From assembly GCA_025449115.1 (NCBI GenBank), contig JAHLKC010000118.1, positions 62,001-126,000 of the forward strand: a stretch of 64,000 bases of DNA. Direction: 5' to 3'. The position numbers and the translations under genes are program-made. Below, piece by piece: positions 11,858 through 23,370 of the stretch (positions within the stretch are counted from its first letter, which is position 1; the number at the start of each line of letters is the position of its first letter). Source of the stretch: Chytridium lagenaria. Taxonomy: Eukaryota > Chytridiomycota > Chytridiomycetes > Chytridiales > Chytridiaceae. Under the pieces are notes generated by a model that saw nothing but the letters and a program-made list of their open reading frames with translations, searched no databases and was not told the DNA's origin.

Positions 11858-12509
11858 GTTTTAAAAATCCAAGTTACTCGTCTCAAGACAAAAAGAAAGT
11901 CGCAAGAGAAGAAACTTGGTATCTCCAAAACGGCGAATGCCAGAAAATATAAATAATTATAATAAAGCGAGAGCAAACGCGGAAGAGGAGCAGGTGTCTA
12001 GCGACCCGTAGTTCTCCAAATCCAAGTTACTTGTCCATGACAGTATCAAAGGAGAAGTAATCTTGGTATCCAGAAAACGTCGGGGTTCAAACGAGATGAA
12101 AGAGTGATGCAGGAGTCAAGAGAAATAGGGAAAACCGAGTTGGTGAAATAGCACACGAAGTTCTCCAAATCCAAGTTACTTGTTCTACTTTAAAATAGTT
12201 AAAAGCGGAAAGAGTCATCTTGGTATTTGCAAAACGTCAGTTAGACTGCCACCTGAAAGCAAGACGGAAGTCCGTTCCAGATCGTAGTTCTCCAAATCCA
12301 AGTTACTCGTTCCATGCATGAAGGCACTAGCATTGGAAGAAGTATGCTTGGTATTTGCAAAACGTCGAGTAGAATACGGCCTCCCAACAAAGAAAGAGTA
12401 GAATAGAAACAGATCCAGAGCGTAGTTCTCCAAATCCAAGTTACTCGTCGCCGACAAAAAAGTGTGCACAGTACGATGCGGCGAGGAGATACCCAAGTAT
12501 TTGAAGAAC
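11858..12509 (-). ncRNA. Array of five tandem hairpin repeats, candidate structured RNA
   Basis: Five units lie at 11858-11931, 12011-12078, 12160-12235, 12287-12363 and 12425-12509. On the plus strand each begins near GTTCTCCAAATCCAAGTTAC. The first four end near CTTGGTATTTGCAAAAC (or a variant); the fifth keeps only ATTTG...AGAAC. The two ends are inverted complements and form a basal stem. Inside, the units differ but each keeps its own stem: TTACTTGTCC/GGAGAAGTAA in unit 2, TTCCATGC/GCATTGGAA in unit 4, TCGTCGCCG/CGGCGAGGA in unit 5. Unit 5 has AGAAC where units 2-4 have AAAAC, which restores a pair with GTTCT. The C.A mismatch of the other units becomes G.U on the minus strand, so I favour minus-strand transcription. 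A minus-strand frame over units 4-5 repeats TSNLDLENY, but stops in unit 3. Confidence 0.6.
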
Positions 12510-12627
12510 GTCGACCAAAGGCATGTTCCGGAAGAGCGAGGAAGAAGATTATGCAAGGGATAGGGGAAGGAAGGGCGGGGAAGGTGAGTGGAGAGTGAGG
12601 AAGAAATGTTGGGGGAGAAAGAGGGGG

Positions 12628-12635
12628 TATTTATG
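12628..12635 (-). promoter_or_regulatory. TATA-like CATAAATA upstream of the hairpin array
   Basis: On the minus strand CCCATAAATACCCCC lies about 120 bases before the first hairpin in that direction, followed by a pyrimidine-rich leader. It is the natural candidate promoter for a minus-strand array transcript. The match is by eye only. Confidence 0.35.
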
Positions 12636-12849
12636 GGAAAGTAAAGGGCTGCTTTACTAATATGAAAGCTGCAAAAAACGAAAGGGATGATTCGACAGGG
12701 GGTCAAAGAAAAGCGTCCGAAAAGTATGGACAAATGATAAAAATACAAAGGGTGCGCAGTAGTGTAGGCGTTGATGCTGAGCTCTATCTTGGTGCTCGAC
12801 AGAACAAGAAGAGGAGAAGGTGGTGGACTGTGTCATTGAAGAGATGTTT

Positions 12850-12936
12850 TGTGGTGAATGATAATGATGATGAAGATGATGAGATGATGATGATGATGAT
12901 GATTATGATGATGTTGATGATGATGTTGATGATGAC
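12850..12936. repeat. (ATG)n trinucleotide microsatellite
   Basis: An imperfect run of ATG/ATGATGTTG units. The open frame across it (12662-12946, +) reads as poly-Met and is not credible as a gene. Confidence 0.85.
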
Positions 12937-12949
12937 GGATGGATAGATG

Positions 12950-15751
12950 ATACTTTACCAGACAAAGGATCGTTGGTAAACGCGGGTTGCAAGTCCAGAC
13001 AGACCCTCAAGGGAGCAAAGCGTCAGGTCATTTTAAAGCTAAAATTAAAAAATATTTGGTGGCTGATCGACGACGACCCACATCCTATAATAGTAATAAA
13101 ATAGAAGTACCTGTTTTCCTATCGACCCATTCTACTATCGACCCTAGTAAATACACCAACCAGCCTTCACAGAGCATTTTTAGTAATTTTTTTACTCTTC
13201 AAAAAGTGTTTTAATATTATCTCAAGCGATGAGGATTGAATAAAATATATTTATTGCCAAGGTCTGAGTCCAACTACCTACTTACCTATGGGCTTTGCAG
13301 GCAGGTAGGTATGTCATTATGACAGGCTGCTGGCACCTGAAGTCTAGACAGCACCCCCTGGTCGACAAGTAAAAGCAAAAACAATCCAAGAGAAAGAAGA
13401 GAACGCGTTGTTTTTATTAAACTGTTGATTTGAGGAAAGAATAACTGAGTATTTGCCGTTATAGTGTGTTGTCGCGTCGTGTGTTAAAAGTTATCTGTCC
13501 TGAAGAATCCTCCACGACGCGTTCGGTCGCAAATCACGTCTGTGCATCCCGCAAACACCCAACAGGCTCCTCAAAAAACAAGCAAGCGCTTTCTCAACAC
13601 TGTCAATCTCAACATCGTTGCCATCTTTGCCTGCAACCGTAAACGGAGAGAGAGTCTTGTACATCCAAAAAGCATCGTTATCGTTTGTGCGTCTTGTGGA
13701 TCTGTGATCCATAAAGGGAGAGATGGTGATTTGATAGAAAGGACGTCAAGTGCTTCAGGAGGAAGAGCGGCGATGGGAGCGTGAGCTTGATTGCAGTTGT
13801 AGAGGCTGAGATGGAAAGCTGCTCCAGTGACAATGAAGAAGCGACGCGAATGCCTCCAGAAATTCTAATGGCGTCAGGGATGATGTGCGCGGGATGTGAT
13901 AGAGGTAGGGGATGTCTCAGCGGTTTCCCAGCCAGTGGGAGCTTCCAAAATCACATCATCTTCAAGTCGACCACAAAGAATTCTCTAACCTCCACCGCCA
14001 AAGAGGTGGACGAGGCAGCGGTAGTAAGATCCGAAGCCATGACACTATGACCATGTAAGCAACAACGTCCACTAGTTTTCGTTCCAGGTAGAATCATCCT
14101 GGATGCCTTTCTCCGCGCATCCCCTGATGCCGGGACCCAATGCGTCCAAAACTGGCATGGTGTCTTGCAAACGTTCCAGCAACACTTGGAGCAACTCTCT
14201 CAAACAAGGATCTGGCCACTACCACATCCTCAAATGATAAAGTGTTGAGCTTTCTACAAGCACTCTTGGACTTGCCCAAATCTGCGAGTTCGCCCGGCTG
14301 AATATTCAGGTTGTAGAATCCAAGACCGGCAAGCTTTCCATCCCAGAGAAGCGTAGAGAGGAGCAGCAGCTGGCGGCGTGAAGGACAGCAAAAGGGATAC
14401 CTTTGGATTTATGTAATTTCGCTCATGGCCATCAGCTTAGAGGCGAGGCGCTTCCCGCGATGTTCAACTGGGTTGCGACGTCACCAATTCCGCCTACTTG
14501 AATAGTGATGCCTGGTGCGAGATGCATCTTTCGAACGTAGTTCTCACAGATGACACGACCTGCAAACCAATGAGATATTAGTTACAACGATCTCGGAAAG
14601 GCTTGGGCATGCCACTCATGAAGAACACCCAACACAGGTCTATCTCCTCACCTCTTTCCCTCCTTTCAATCCGTCTGCGAACGCTACAGCAACACCATCC
14701 TTATCGGCGTACGGGTCATTTACCCAATGATCCTGAAAGAGACTTCGCGGAGCTCCCGGTGCGCCATTAGCCTTGGGAACTCCGAAGACGATACCGAGAT
14801 GTCCAAAAACTGTTCCACCTCTGCATCGTTTGCAAGAGTTCCACATCGTATGCGGCACTCGAATCGTCGCGCTTTTCGATTGTTGCATTCGGATCATGAC
14901 GGTTCGTTACACGTAGTTTTCCGGGATATCGCGATGCAGACTTTCAGTGTTATAGATAGATGGATGTTGAGCTATCAACTGTGATGTATAGAGTGAGGGA
15001 GGTTAGGCTCTGAGTCTCCAGGATTTAGAGGGTGAATGTTACCCCAATCAAAAATTGCCTCACTGAGCCTGTGCTGAGCTCAAGCCCCATATGACGGTCA
15101 ATTCTCGACGGCATGGACACGCCGACAGTTGTATAGCGGATCGTGATTATCAAAGCCGTATAGTGTAAGGCAGTTGCGGACGATTTAAGGCGCAATGTAC
15201 CTGAGTATTAAAAGAATAGGATGGGACAGAAAGCTGTCTGGTTAAAATGCATCGTCTCTGAACCATTGGATTAGGCTAAGTGCGACCGTTCAATAGCTTT
15301 AAAGCTTGAGGTTTAAAAAGATATATTGAATCTCTTTTGGTTTCTTGTTCTGCACGCATAATGAATTTTTATATTACGCATTACCTTAGGCTGCAAACTA
15401 CGTCAGAAGTAGGATTAATGGGTAATGAATTATTATCATGCCAACTTTGTAAAGGCGCAGCGTTTAGAAATTTGAAGTCAATTACCTGAAGATCCTTGCT
15501 TCTACCTTTGACGTTTCATAAGATTCGTGAGCTGGAATACACTTTTGTAATCAGAAGAAATAAATCCAACATGCGAATGATGTTTTCCAGACTATAATAC
15601 ATCCAAGTGGTAGGTTATCGACCACTTACCCGTTGAAGATCCATGGCTGCTCGCGTGTGCCGTTGATCCAAGTGGTTAGAGTGTGTTTTAGCTCCCTTTA
15701 CTTTTGTGCGACGTCATCACACCAACCTTTCCTCTCCTACACCATCAAGGC
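12950..15751. other. Gene-poor region with scattered decayed-looking frames
   Basis: No complete gene can be built. Minus-strand patches look weakly coding: 14640-14897 (VFGHLGIVFGVPKANGAPG), about 14470-14560 (ITIQVGGIGDVATQLN) and 14094-14330 (LAGLGFYNLNIQPGELADLG, then LRELLQVLLERLQD in a shifted frame). They may be pieces of one minus-strand gene broken by several frame changes, or a pseudogene. An imperfect inverted repeat (CTACCTACTTACCT / AGGTAGGTA) lies at about 13274-13311. From 15000 to 15750 I see nothing coding. Confidence 0.35.
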
Positions 15752-16579
15752 ATGAAGGTCTATTGCATAGCGATCTCGCACAAGTCAGCAAAGGTGCAAC
15801 TGCTGGCCTCGGAATCTGACCTCTTCATTCAACTTCTTTCAGAGGGAAGGTAAACCTTTTTCTTCCGTCTTGATACCTTGATCCCATTATAAAGCCACTG
15901 ACACTCCGCCTCCCTCTCCGCCCCCTCTAGCGTTCAAGAATTCCTCAATTCTTCATTCAGACCGTCACTGGAGCGCACCTCCCCGGGAGACAGGCAAAGA
16001 TTGAGGGATGGAGAGTAAGTTATACCATCTTTTATTCGTTTGCAATGTCGCCCTGACTGCTTATAAAGCATACGCTGGTCACGTCTACGTTAGACATGAT
16101 GGACTTTCTGGAACCATCGTCACCGACAAGGAATACCTACTGTCTCTGCTTTCTCCGTCCTCAATAAATCTTGGAAGAATTCTCTTCAAGATCCCTCCTT
16201 CCCAATGGCCAGCCTGACTCCCGCCGCCACCTCCTCCACCTTCCCCGAATTGAAGCAGCAACTGATTAAGTACCAGGATCCTCATGCTGCTGATCCGCTT
16301 CTTAGGGTGCAAAGGGATTTGGATGAAACAAAGATTGTTTTGGTAAGAAAGCTTTTTCTTAGCATGGGAGTATTTACTTTTGCTAACTTTGTTATGTAGC
16401 ATAATACGATGAAGTCTTTACTCGGAAGACAGGAGAAGCTTGAAGAGTTGGTCGAGAGATCGGATGCCCTATCTTCACAGTCAAAAATGTTTTACAAGCA
16501 GGCAAAGAAGACCAACTCATGCTGCGTAAGTTTGTTTTAACTAAACGTCACTAAAATTATTCGTTACCAGTCGTATTAA
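15752..16579 (+). CDS. YKT6: YKT6-like longin SNARE
   Basis: YKT6 is an R-SNARE for Golgi, endosome and vacuole fusion and cycles between cytosol and membrane by lipidation. The longin domain starts [14 protein letters not shown], continues VQEFL...RTSPGDRQR, and holds [13 protein letters not shown] and IVTDKEY. The SNARE motif follows ([31 protein letters not shown], with a central Arg at GRQEK), then [14 protein letters not shown]. Exons are roughly 15752-15847, 15930-16014, 16070-16342, 16400-16524 and a tiny last exon at 16571-16579. The junction between exons 2 and 3 is out of phase by one base, probably an indel. The spliced C-terminus reads CCSY, which keeps the paired lipidated cysteines but is an unusual CAAX end. 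Confidence 0.9.
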
Positions 16580-16710
16580 TCCCCGAGTATCCTGATGATC
16601 ATCCTCCCTCATTATGCGATTCACTGATATGTGTTGTACCCATGAATGCTCTTAAACAATATTACAGTAAAATGCATCGTTTGGGATTGTCTGAAAATAT
16701 TTGTTGAGAC

Positions 16711-19700
16711 ATGCCCAAGAAGGACAGTGCAAAAAAAGCGAAAGCCGTCGACTTTCACCTCGGAAACGACTTGAAAGGCGTTCTGAAAAACATTCCGACG
16801 TCAAATGAGAATTCATACTGTCAAGAAGCCATCCGAGCCTTGAATATTTTAAAAACCGATGAAAACCCCGTATCTCAATTAAATGCACTAAACGACTTGG
16901 TAAACCATCGCAGAAAGTTAAAGCGTCTTACATTGCCACAGGAAGCAGCATAACGAGTGCAAAACGAGATGCTACAGATGCTGAAGTTGATTTCTACATA
17001 GATTCGGCTCTCCCGGTAGCCGAATACGTCTTGTTTAATGGAAAAGGAGTGCAGCCTACATCTGCCGCTATTTTCGTCATCGACCAATTAAACGCCTTGG
17101 AGAGTATCAAAGGATCCCGGAAAGTACTTTCGGTGTTTGAGGAGCATGCATCGAAATATCTATCGGATCTTACGGTGTTCTCGGCGGCCGAGACTCTGGA
17201 ACGGGACGATTTTCCCCAAATTTGCATTATGCTTTATACATTAGCGGATTCGACCCATGGCGTCAGTGTTTTATCAAATCATCATCAGGTCATGTATTCA
17301 TACCTTGTGAATATTCTTGATGAGGTAACTGGGAGTCTCTGTCAGGATACATCAACCCTCACGGAAGAGAGCCAAGACGCTACTACAAGCGTGACAGATG
17401 ACACTTCATTTTCGAGCAAGAAGGTTGCATGCTGTCACGATGTCTTAAGGCTCCTCACAAACTTTACGATGAAGTTTGATGCATGGATCATGACTTCTTT
17501 AGCTATCGAAGAAACCGACTATCATGGCATTTTAAAAATCATGACCCACGCTCTCGTCCGGCTCTTGTTCACAACAAACGCGGCATCGAAAGAGTGTTTG
17601 GTATTGGCTGGAATCGCACTTGGCTCGGTAATGAAAGTGCAGCCAGATTTAAGATCTCTGGTGGACCTTTTGCTTCTCCCAGCTGCGTCTTTAAAAAACG
17701 CGTACGACTCAGGTTCAAATGAGGCTCTTGTATTGGGAGCCCAAAGTAACCCCATCTTTGACTTTTCTGTTGTAAGCTTGAGCAACGGCATTCTGTCCGC
17801 TTTGCCGGAGGAATGGTTTGCGCAAAAGAGCTTGAACCAAACTTCGACACCTCTAGAGACTCTTTTTGAGGTCTCGTGCAGTGTGCTGGACGCAACCATC
17901 AAATCAGCAGTGAGAGTAATGGCTGTCCACGCCATATCTTCATGGTTCTCTGTCTATAGCAAGCTTGTTAAAACACACGACCCTCACACTCTCGTGTCCC
18001 GGCCTCAGGAAATTTTTTCGCGAACGTTTTTGTATGTGTGTACGTTCTGGGATGACCCGATAGATACAATGCATTTTAAGGTTGGTGAGATATTGCCTTT
18101 GTTACGATAGTTACCCTTCTCAGTTACGAAATATCTTTTCGGTTTTGGTGGAAACGCTTGCTCCCGAAGATACAAATGGGGAGTCCTTCTCTGTTCACGT
18201 TGTTATTAAAAATTTAGTAAATGCGGAGGGATTCAGAAAGGTGGGGGCTCTTTTCGTGATGACACCTGACATGGCCTAGTTCAAATATGACCTTTTGTCC
18301 TATCTTTTGGAAAAGTACCCCCTTCTGTTATTCTACAGTACACAAACACAGCAGAGTTTTTTGCGTCATGTTTCTCATATTTGAGGTAATATCTTAATTG
18401 TTGCTAATTCTAAATAGTAACAGCACTACTGGAATTCAGAGCAGAGTCTGTCTCTTTATTGGAAAGCTGTACACAAGCATTTTATCAGAAGGCATTGTGA
18501 AGAAGGACTTGTGGATTCACCCACTTTTAGAATCGTTATGCAGTGAATCGCATGTCGTCAGAAAAGCTGTGAGCGACAACATTCTTGTACAGATTTTGAA
18601 AAACCATCCCTCGGTCTATGCAATAATTATCGAAGGTAACCTTACCAAATAATTTGACAAGAATTTGACTTCAAACTTGAACAGATCTTTCTAGTCGCCG
18701 AAGCACCGAGTACAGATACCATGGTATTTTTGCGGTGATGAAGGCAGGTCGAACACTTGACCTTGTTCCTGAATCATTAGGGTCGGGAAGTATTCCTACC
18801 TTGGACGCATTGATGCATACAGATGAGACACTCAGGTCGGATGCGTTGGGATTTTTGTGTGAATCGAGACGCACTTTGGCGGAACCGACGGGAGCAGAAC
18901 TTGGAGCGATGAAAGTGTTTTTAATTGCAAATGCAACGGAAATACGGCAGAGTTTCGACAGAGGATGTACGTGATTGTTCTATATAGTTTGGTGGACTGA
19001 TTAATTTTATTTAGTCGAGGATTTGTTCAGAAACTTGTTGCTCGTATCCGCAGATGCCTTTACGCCAATACCCGAAAGCTTGCAATAGATACTGCCCGCG
19101 TACCCGACTCCCCCACAATACTGGAAACCAAAAACCTGATCGCTCTAAAAACGAGTTTCTTAGAATGGCTTCTCTCGTTCGTGTAAACTCCTTTTTTTTT
19201 TTTTCCTTTCTCAAATGATAGGTGAGCTGCTTATACCCCGGAAATCCCCATGCGCGTTGCGGCCTGGCCCTCGAAATAATCCTCCCGTCATTGAAGCCGA
19301 GCGCTACGTCATTGAATACAACCTTCCATTCCGATAAATCCACCGGTCTCGAAGTCTTTCTTAATGAAAAATGCGCACGTGCGTTAGTGACGGTTCTCGC
19401 GACTACAAATTTTGATGGCAATCGAGATTTTGCGTTCAGTTTGCTCATGGGGATCGGAGCTGGTGTGATTGAAGGGTTGGAAGATGATTACTTGAAAGGT
19501 TTAATTGAAAAGGGGACGGAAATGGTATTTTGAAGCTTGTTTCGCCGGAATTTGACTTCGTAGGCGATACAACCTAGGATCAAAGATTCAGAGAATGGGG
19601 CGTGTTTGTTGCGATTTGTGTTTGCAACATTAGAGTACCGCAAGGTACAGCTCTGGAAGAACGTGACAGAGGAGCCAAATTTGAGAGGTAGATCTTGTAT

Positions 19701-22700
19701 CCTTGTGATTGTTTTTACTCTCCCTTCTAGTCATATTAACAGTTATAAACAGTCGCGTTTGTCCAACATATTTTAAGTATTTTGGAGGCACGTATGAACG
19801 AAACTGCCCAAAAAACTTCGTCCGAGACACATTTATCAATTCATGGGCTTCTTCTTGCTCAAAGGTTTTGGCACTTAAACGTACTGAATTATGTTAAGTT
19901 TTCTTAGATTTATGTTCACCGACCTCACGCTATCTAAAAGCACAAGCCAAGAAGAATTCGCGAAATGGAGGCTTTGCGTTAACAAGCTTGTCAAATTGTG
20001 CTTTAACGCTTGTGAAAGCGTCCTTACAATCTTAACAAAGGCGTCGCCAGGTTTATATTACATTTTTTTTGTGTAGTAACATTTTCATCTTGTGACGTAG
20101 AGGGTTCTCGAGCCAACGAAGATGATGCGGCTGAAGAGGATGGATTTACCGTGGGGGGGCATCCTGGGCAAGCGCCGTTGTTTTATAGTTTTAGAACATT
20201 GAAGGAAGCTACTGCTGCCTTGGCAGCTATTTCAACGAGTGCTGGCTGCTTTAATGCAGATGAAAGTGTAAGACTATTTTGTACGGCCATTACTGATAAT
20301 CGTGTAGAAAAGCTTGATTTCCCATGCGATTATTAAAGAAATTGGCGAATCCCTTCTTGAGTATTTGATGAGCGTAAAATTTCATTTTTTAGATCCTTTT
20401 GACACTATTTAGATTCGTCATCGCGGTGCATTTTCTGCCGTATATACTACCTTTGTTGATATCTGCGCTTTCGTTTCTGTACAGAAGGTCGATGCATTAA
20501 ATAGCCTTCCGAGGCTTTGGTTGAACGTAAGTTTGTCACGTAGGCGGTTTAATAGCTTTATAGAAACTATTGAAGATGATGAGCGCGTTCAGCGTTTCAA
20601 CTACACGTCGTAGCGCCGGTCTTCCTCTTGCCATATCTGCTATTCTCATCAACCCATCTCCTTTTCAAACCCAACTTCTCGCTTCCACTATGAAAACACT
20701 TTTCGCTGAAGCCAAGGTGCCAGTTAACGTACCGGAAGGAAAAGTATTGCTTGATGTTCCTCAAATCCATGCTTTCAACATTATGAGGTAAGAAGTGATA
20801 TTTTGTGAAATCTAATGTGAACTAGGGAATTACTGCTTCATGCAGAACTGTCAAATCATATGAGAGACTATATTGGACAAGCTTTCATCCTCAGTATTGA
20901 ATCGTTCTCGTCTCCATATTTCCCGTTAAGAAATTGTGCGACTATGCTTTTTTCGACGCTGGTCTCAAAATCTCTTGGCACAAAGGTGTTCGTTTTTTTT
21001 GTGATAAATATTCTGAGCAAACTTTTAGAGAGATAAAAACGAGGATGATGATACAAATACAGTCACTACTCGCGCGTTCTTCTCGAAATTTCCCGAGTTG
21101 TATTCTTTCCTTTTGAAAGTTCTCGAGAAGGACGGGCTTGTGGACGTCAACGAGAAGGTATGGAGTTGCAATATGGCCGCATCTCACATTTTAAGGATAT
21201 CAGCAAATCTCTAGTTTATCCGGTCTTAACAATCCTTGTTCGATGTAAGAACAGTACATACTTTACAATTAACGTTTAAAGTGAAACCTCTTAAAACATC
21301 CAGCCATCACGATGGTTTCGACATGAAAAGATTTGAAGCAGCTATCGAGAAGTGCCTCTCACTTCCGTTTTGGCAATTAAGGGATATCGCAGCGCGGTCG
21401 TTTGCAGCCTTGATATCCGCAGATGGTGTTGTCGCGAAAGTTCGAGATATAATTGATAAAGTGACGGAGATGTGCACCGAGGATGAAACACATGGGTTGC
21501 TTCTTCAAGCTACGTACTTGATTTTGAATGGAAAGCGCGAAGGCGCCATTGGTGTTGAAGCTGTCTCGCTTTTGAGTTAAGTGTAACGTCTTGCTTTCGT
21601 CTAGCTACAATAATTGACACTCTATATAGCTGCTTGGGCGGAAAAGTCATGGCTATTTTCTCGATTGACCCTTGTCAACAAAGCTGCGGCTCTACGAATT
21701 CTCAACATCCTGTTAGACGATGCCATAAAGCTCCCCGAATCCTTGGCCGCCAAATTATGGTCAGTTCCCGTGAAAGAAGTTTGGCAAATATGCTGTAAAA
21801 CTATCGACCTCCCATCAACACGTCACCCTGGAGAAGTTCGATTCCAAAAAGAAGCTACACGCTTCATTCTTGAAGTTTGCAGCGTCATAGAGGGGGATTA
21901 CAGCAAAACTACCTCCAGCAAAATATTCGGAGTAGTTTCAAAGAATATCATTAAACACGATACTCCCATGCAGGTTGAAGCGTTGTCTTTTCTAAAACGC
22001 TTCTACTTTCGGCGTGCGTTGAACTCTATGGAGAGGAAAGATGTTCTAGACATGCTTTCCGCACTTTTAGCTGAGGAGTCGACGCCTGATATCATTAAAA
22101 GTGATGCTGGGAGATTCCTCGTTGTTCTTGGGAAAGAGACGACAATCCCTGTTAATTCAATCTTGTACAAACTTGGACAAATGTTGGAGGAAAGCAAAGG
22201 GTCAAAGATGGCGTTACTCCTTGCTTTGTACTGTTCACAGGTTAGTGTCTTGCGAGGCTTGGTTTTAATGAATTGATGTAGTTTCACTATCTTGAGCTTT
22301 CTTCGACTATAGCATCTCTCGCAAGAACCCTTCAGGCTTCCCTTGATTTTGATGAGGTAATTTTTTTATTTTTTTTTTGGGTGTTTCTGACAGTGCGAAA
22401 GCAATTTGCTTCTGGCGAAACGATCGTTGGATGCTTAGATCTTCTCCCATCGATACTATTAAAAGTGTCAAAGGAAAGCACCTTTACTTTCTATCGTCTA
22501 CTTTATATTTGTCTTTCGGACGCACGCGCAGATGTGAGAGAGCAAGCCAGTCGCATCGCCAGTCGTTGGGTTGAGGCTGGGGTAAGGTACACCTAATTTA
22601 TCAAATTTAAATTTGTTTTAGATTAATTACGGGTCTTTTTCTGTAAGAACGCGGTTGTTAAAACACATGTGCGATGCGTTTGTTGAAACGGTAAACGAAG

Positions 22701-23229
22701 AACCGTTGATGGATTTCGTCTTGGGCGAACTCGTCGGGAAAGACACCTACGGTAATCCCAATCTAAACCTTTTATGTGATCGCTGACGTATTCTTCAGAG
22801 ACGATCAAGGAGGCAGAGGAAACCAGAAAAAAAATTCTTTTTCCACATGAGGATCCCAATCTTTACCGTGATCACAACCTTGAAGGAATCTTCGCATACC
22901 GAGCGATTGAGTATCTTACTCAGAAAGGTCACGCAAGTTCCGTCGCGAAACGCTCGGAATCGATTAAAAAATGGGCAGGCGATTTCTTGGACGGGTTGAA
23001 GAACAATAGCCGTCTTGATGATATTGATGGGTCCAGTAAGATACACACAGCTTCACTTCGACTGGTGACAGTCGTCAAAGCATTAGAAAGATTTATTCCT
23101 GGCCAGCAAAATATTCTTGAGAAAAAGCTTAGAGAAACAGATGCTGGAGATATTATAAATGATTTGAAAGCAAACGAGTATGCACGGTGGGAAGAAGTAT
23201 TGAGCTTGTGCCCAAAGTTCTACCAGTAA
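16711..23229 (+). CDS. THADA/TRM732-like tRNA 2'-O-methylation cofactor (DUF2428)
   Basis: This is a very large HEAT/ARM-repeat protein. In yeast TRM732 partners TRM7 for ribose methylation of tRNA position 32. The DUF2428 core is clear: FYSFRTLKEATAALAAI (20190), RHRGAFSAVYTTFVDIC (20415), TTRRSAGLPLAISAIL (20590), PQIHAFNIMR (20762), SSPYFPLRNCATMLFS (20910). The region downstream continues in the order of THADA proteins to FPHEDPNLYRDHNL (22840) and a stop at 23227-23229. More than a dozen short introns interrupt the gene. Frame changes without an intron lie at about 16941-16952, 18105 and 18340. It starts 131 bases after the YKT6 stop on the same strand. Confidence 0.85.
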
Positions 23230-23370
23230 ATGATGCCGTAGAAACATATACAATATATATAGAGAGAGATGTGTTCTATTATTTTCGTCTATATACACGA
23301 CACAACCAACCGAGGTTAAGCTTGCGCCATTAAAAATGAGAGGCCTTCGTTTCGTCGTGGCTTTGTAGCT

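Noticed and set aside
11858..12509. CRISPR-like array
   Set aside because: The repeats are imperfect, spacers are long and uneven, each unit is itself a hairpin, and the host is a eukaryote with introns.
11858..12509. Hammerhead-ribozyme or box C/D snoRNA repeats
   Set aside because: I looked for CTGATGA...GAAAC and for paired C and D boxes in each unit on both strands and found no consistent set.
12215..12748. Minus-strand open frame of 177 codons across two hairpin units, with repeated TSNLDLENY peptide
   Set aside because: The repeat peptide is the translation of the hairpin arm. The frame stops at once in unit 3 and does not extend to units 1-2, so the conservation follows the RNA stem, not a protein.
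12662..12946. 94-codon plus-strand frame
   Set aside because: Half of it is the ATG microsatellite read as poly-Met, and its start lies in the presumed array promoter.
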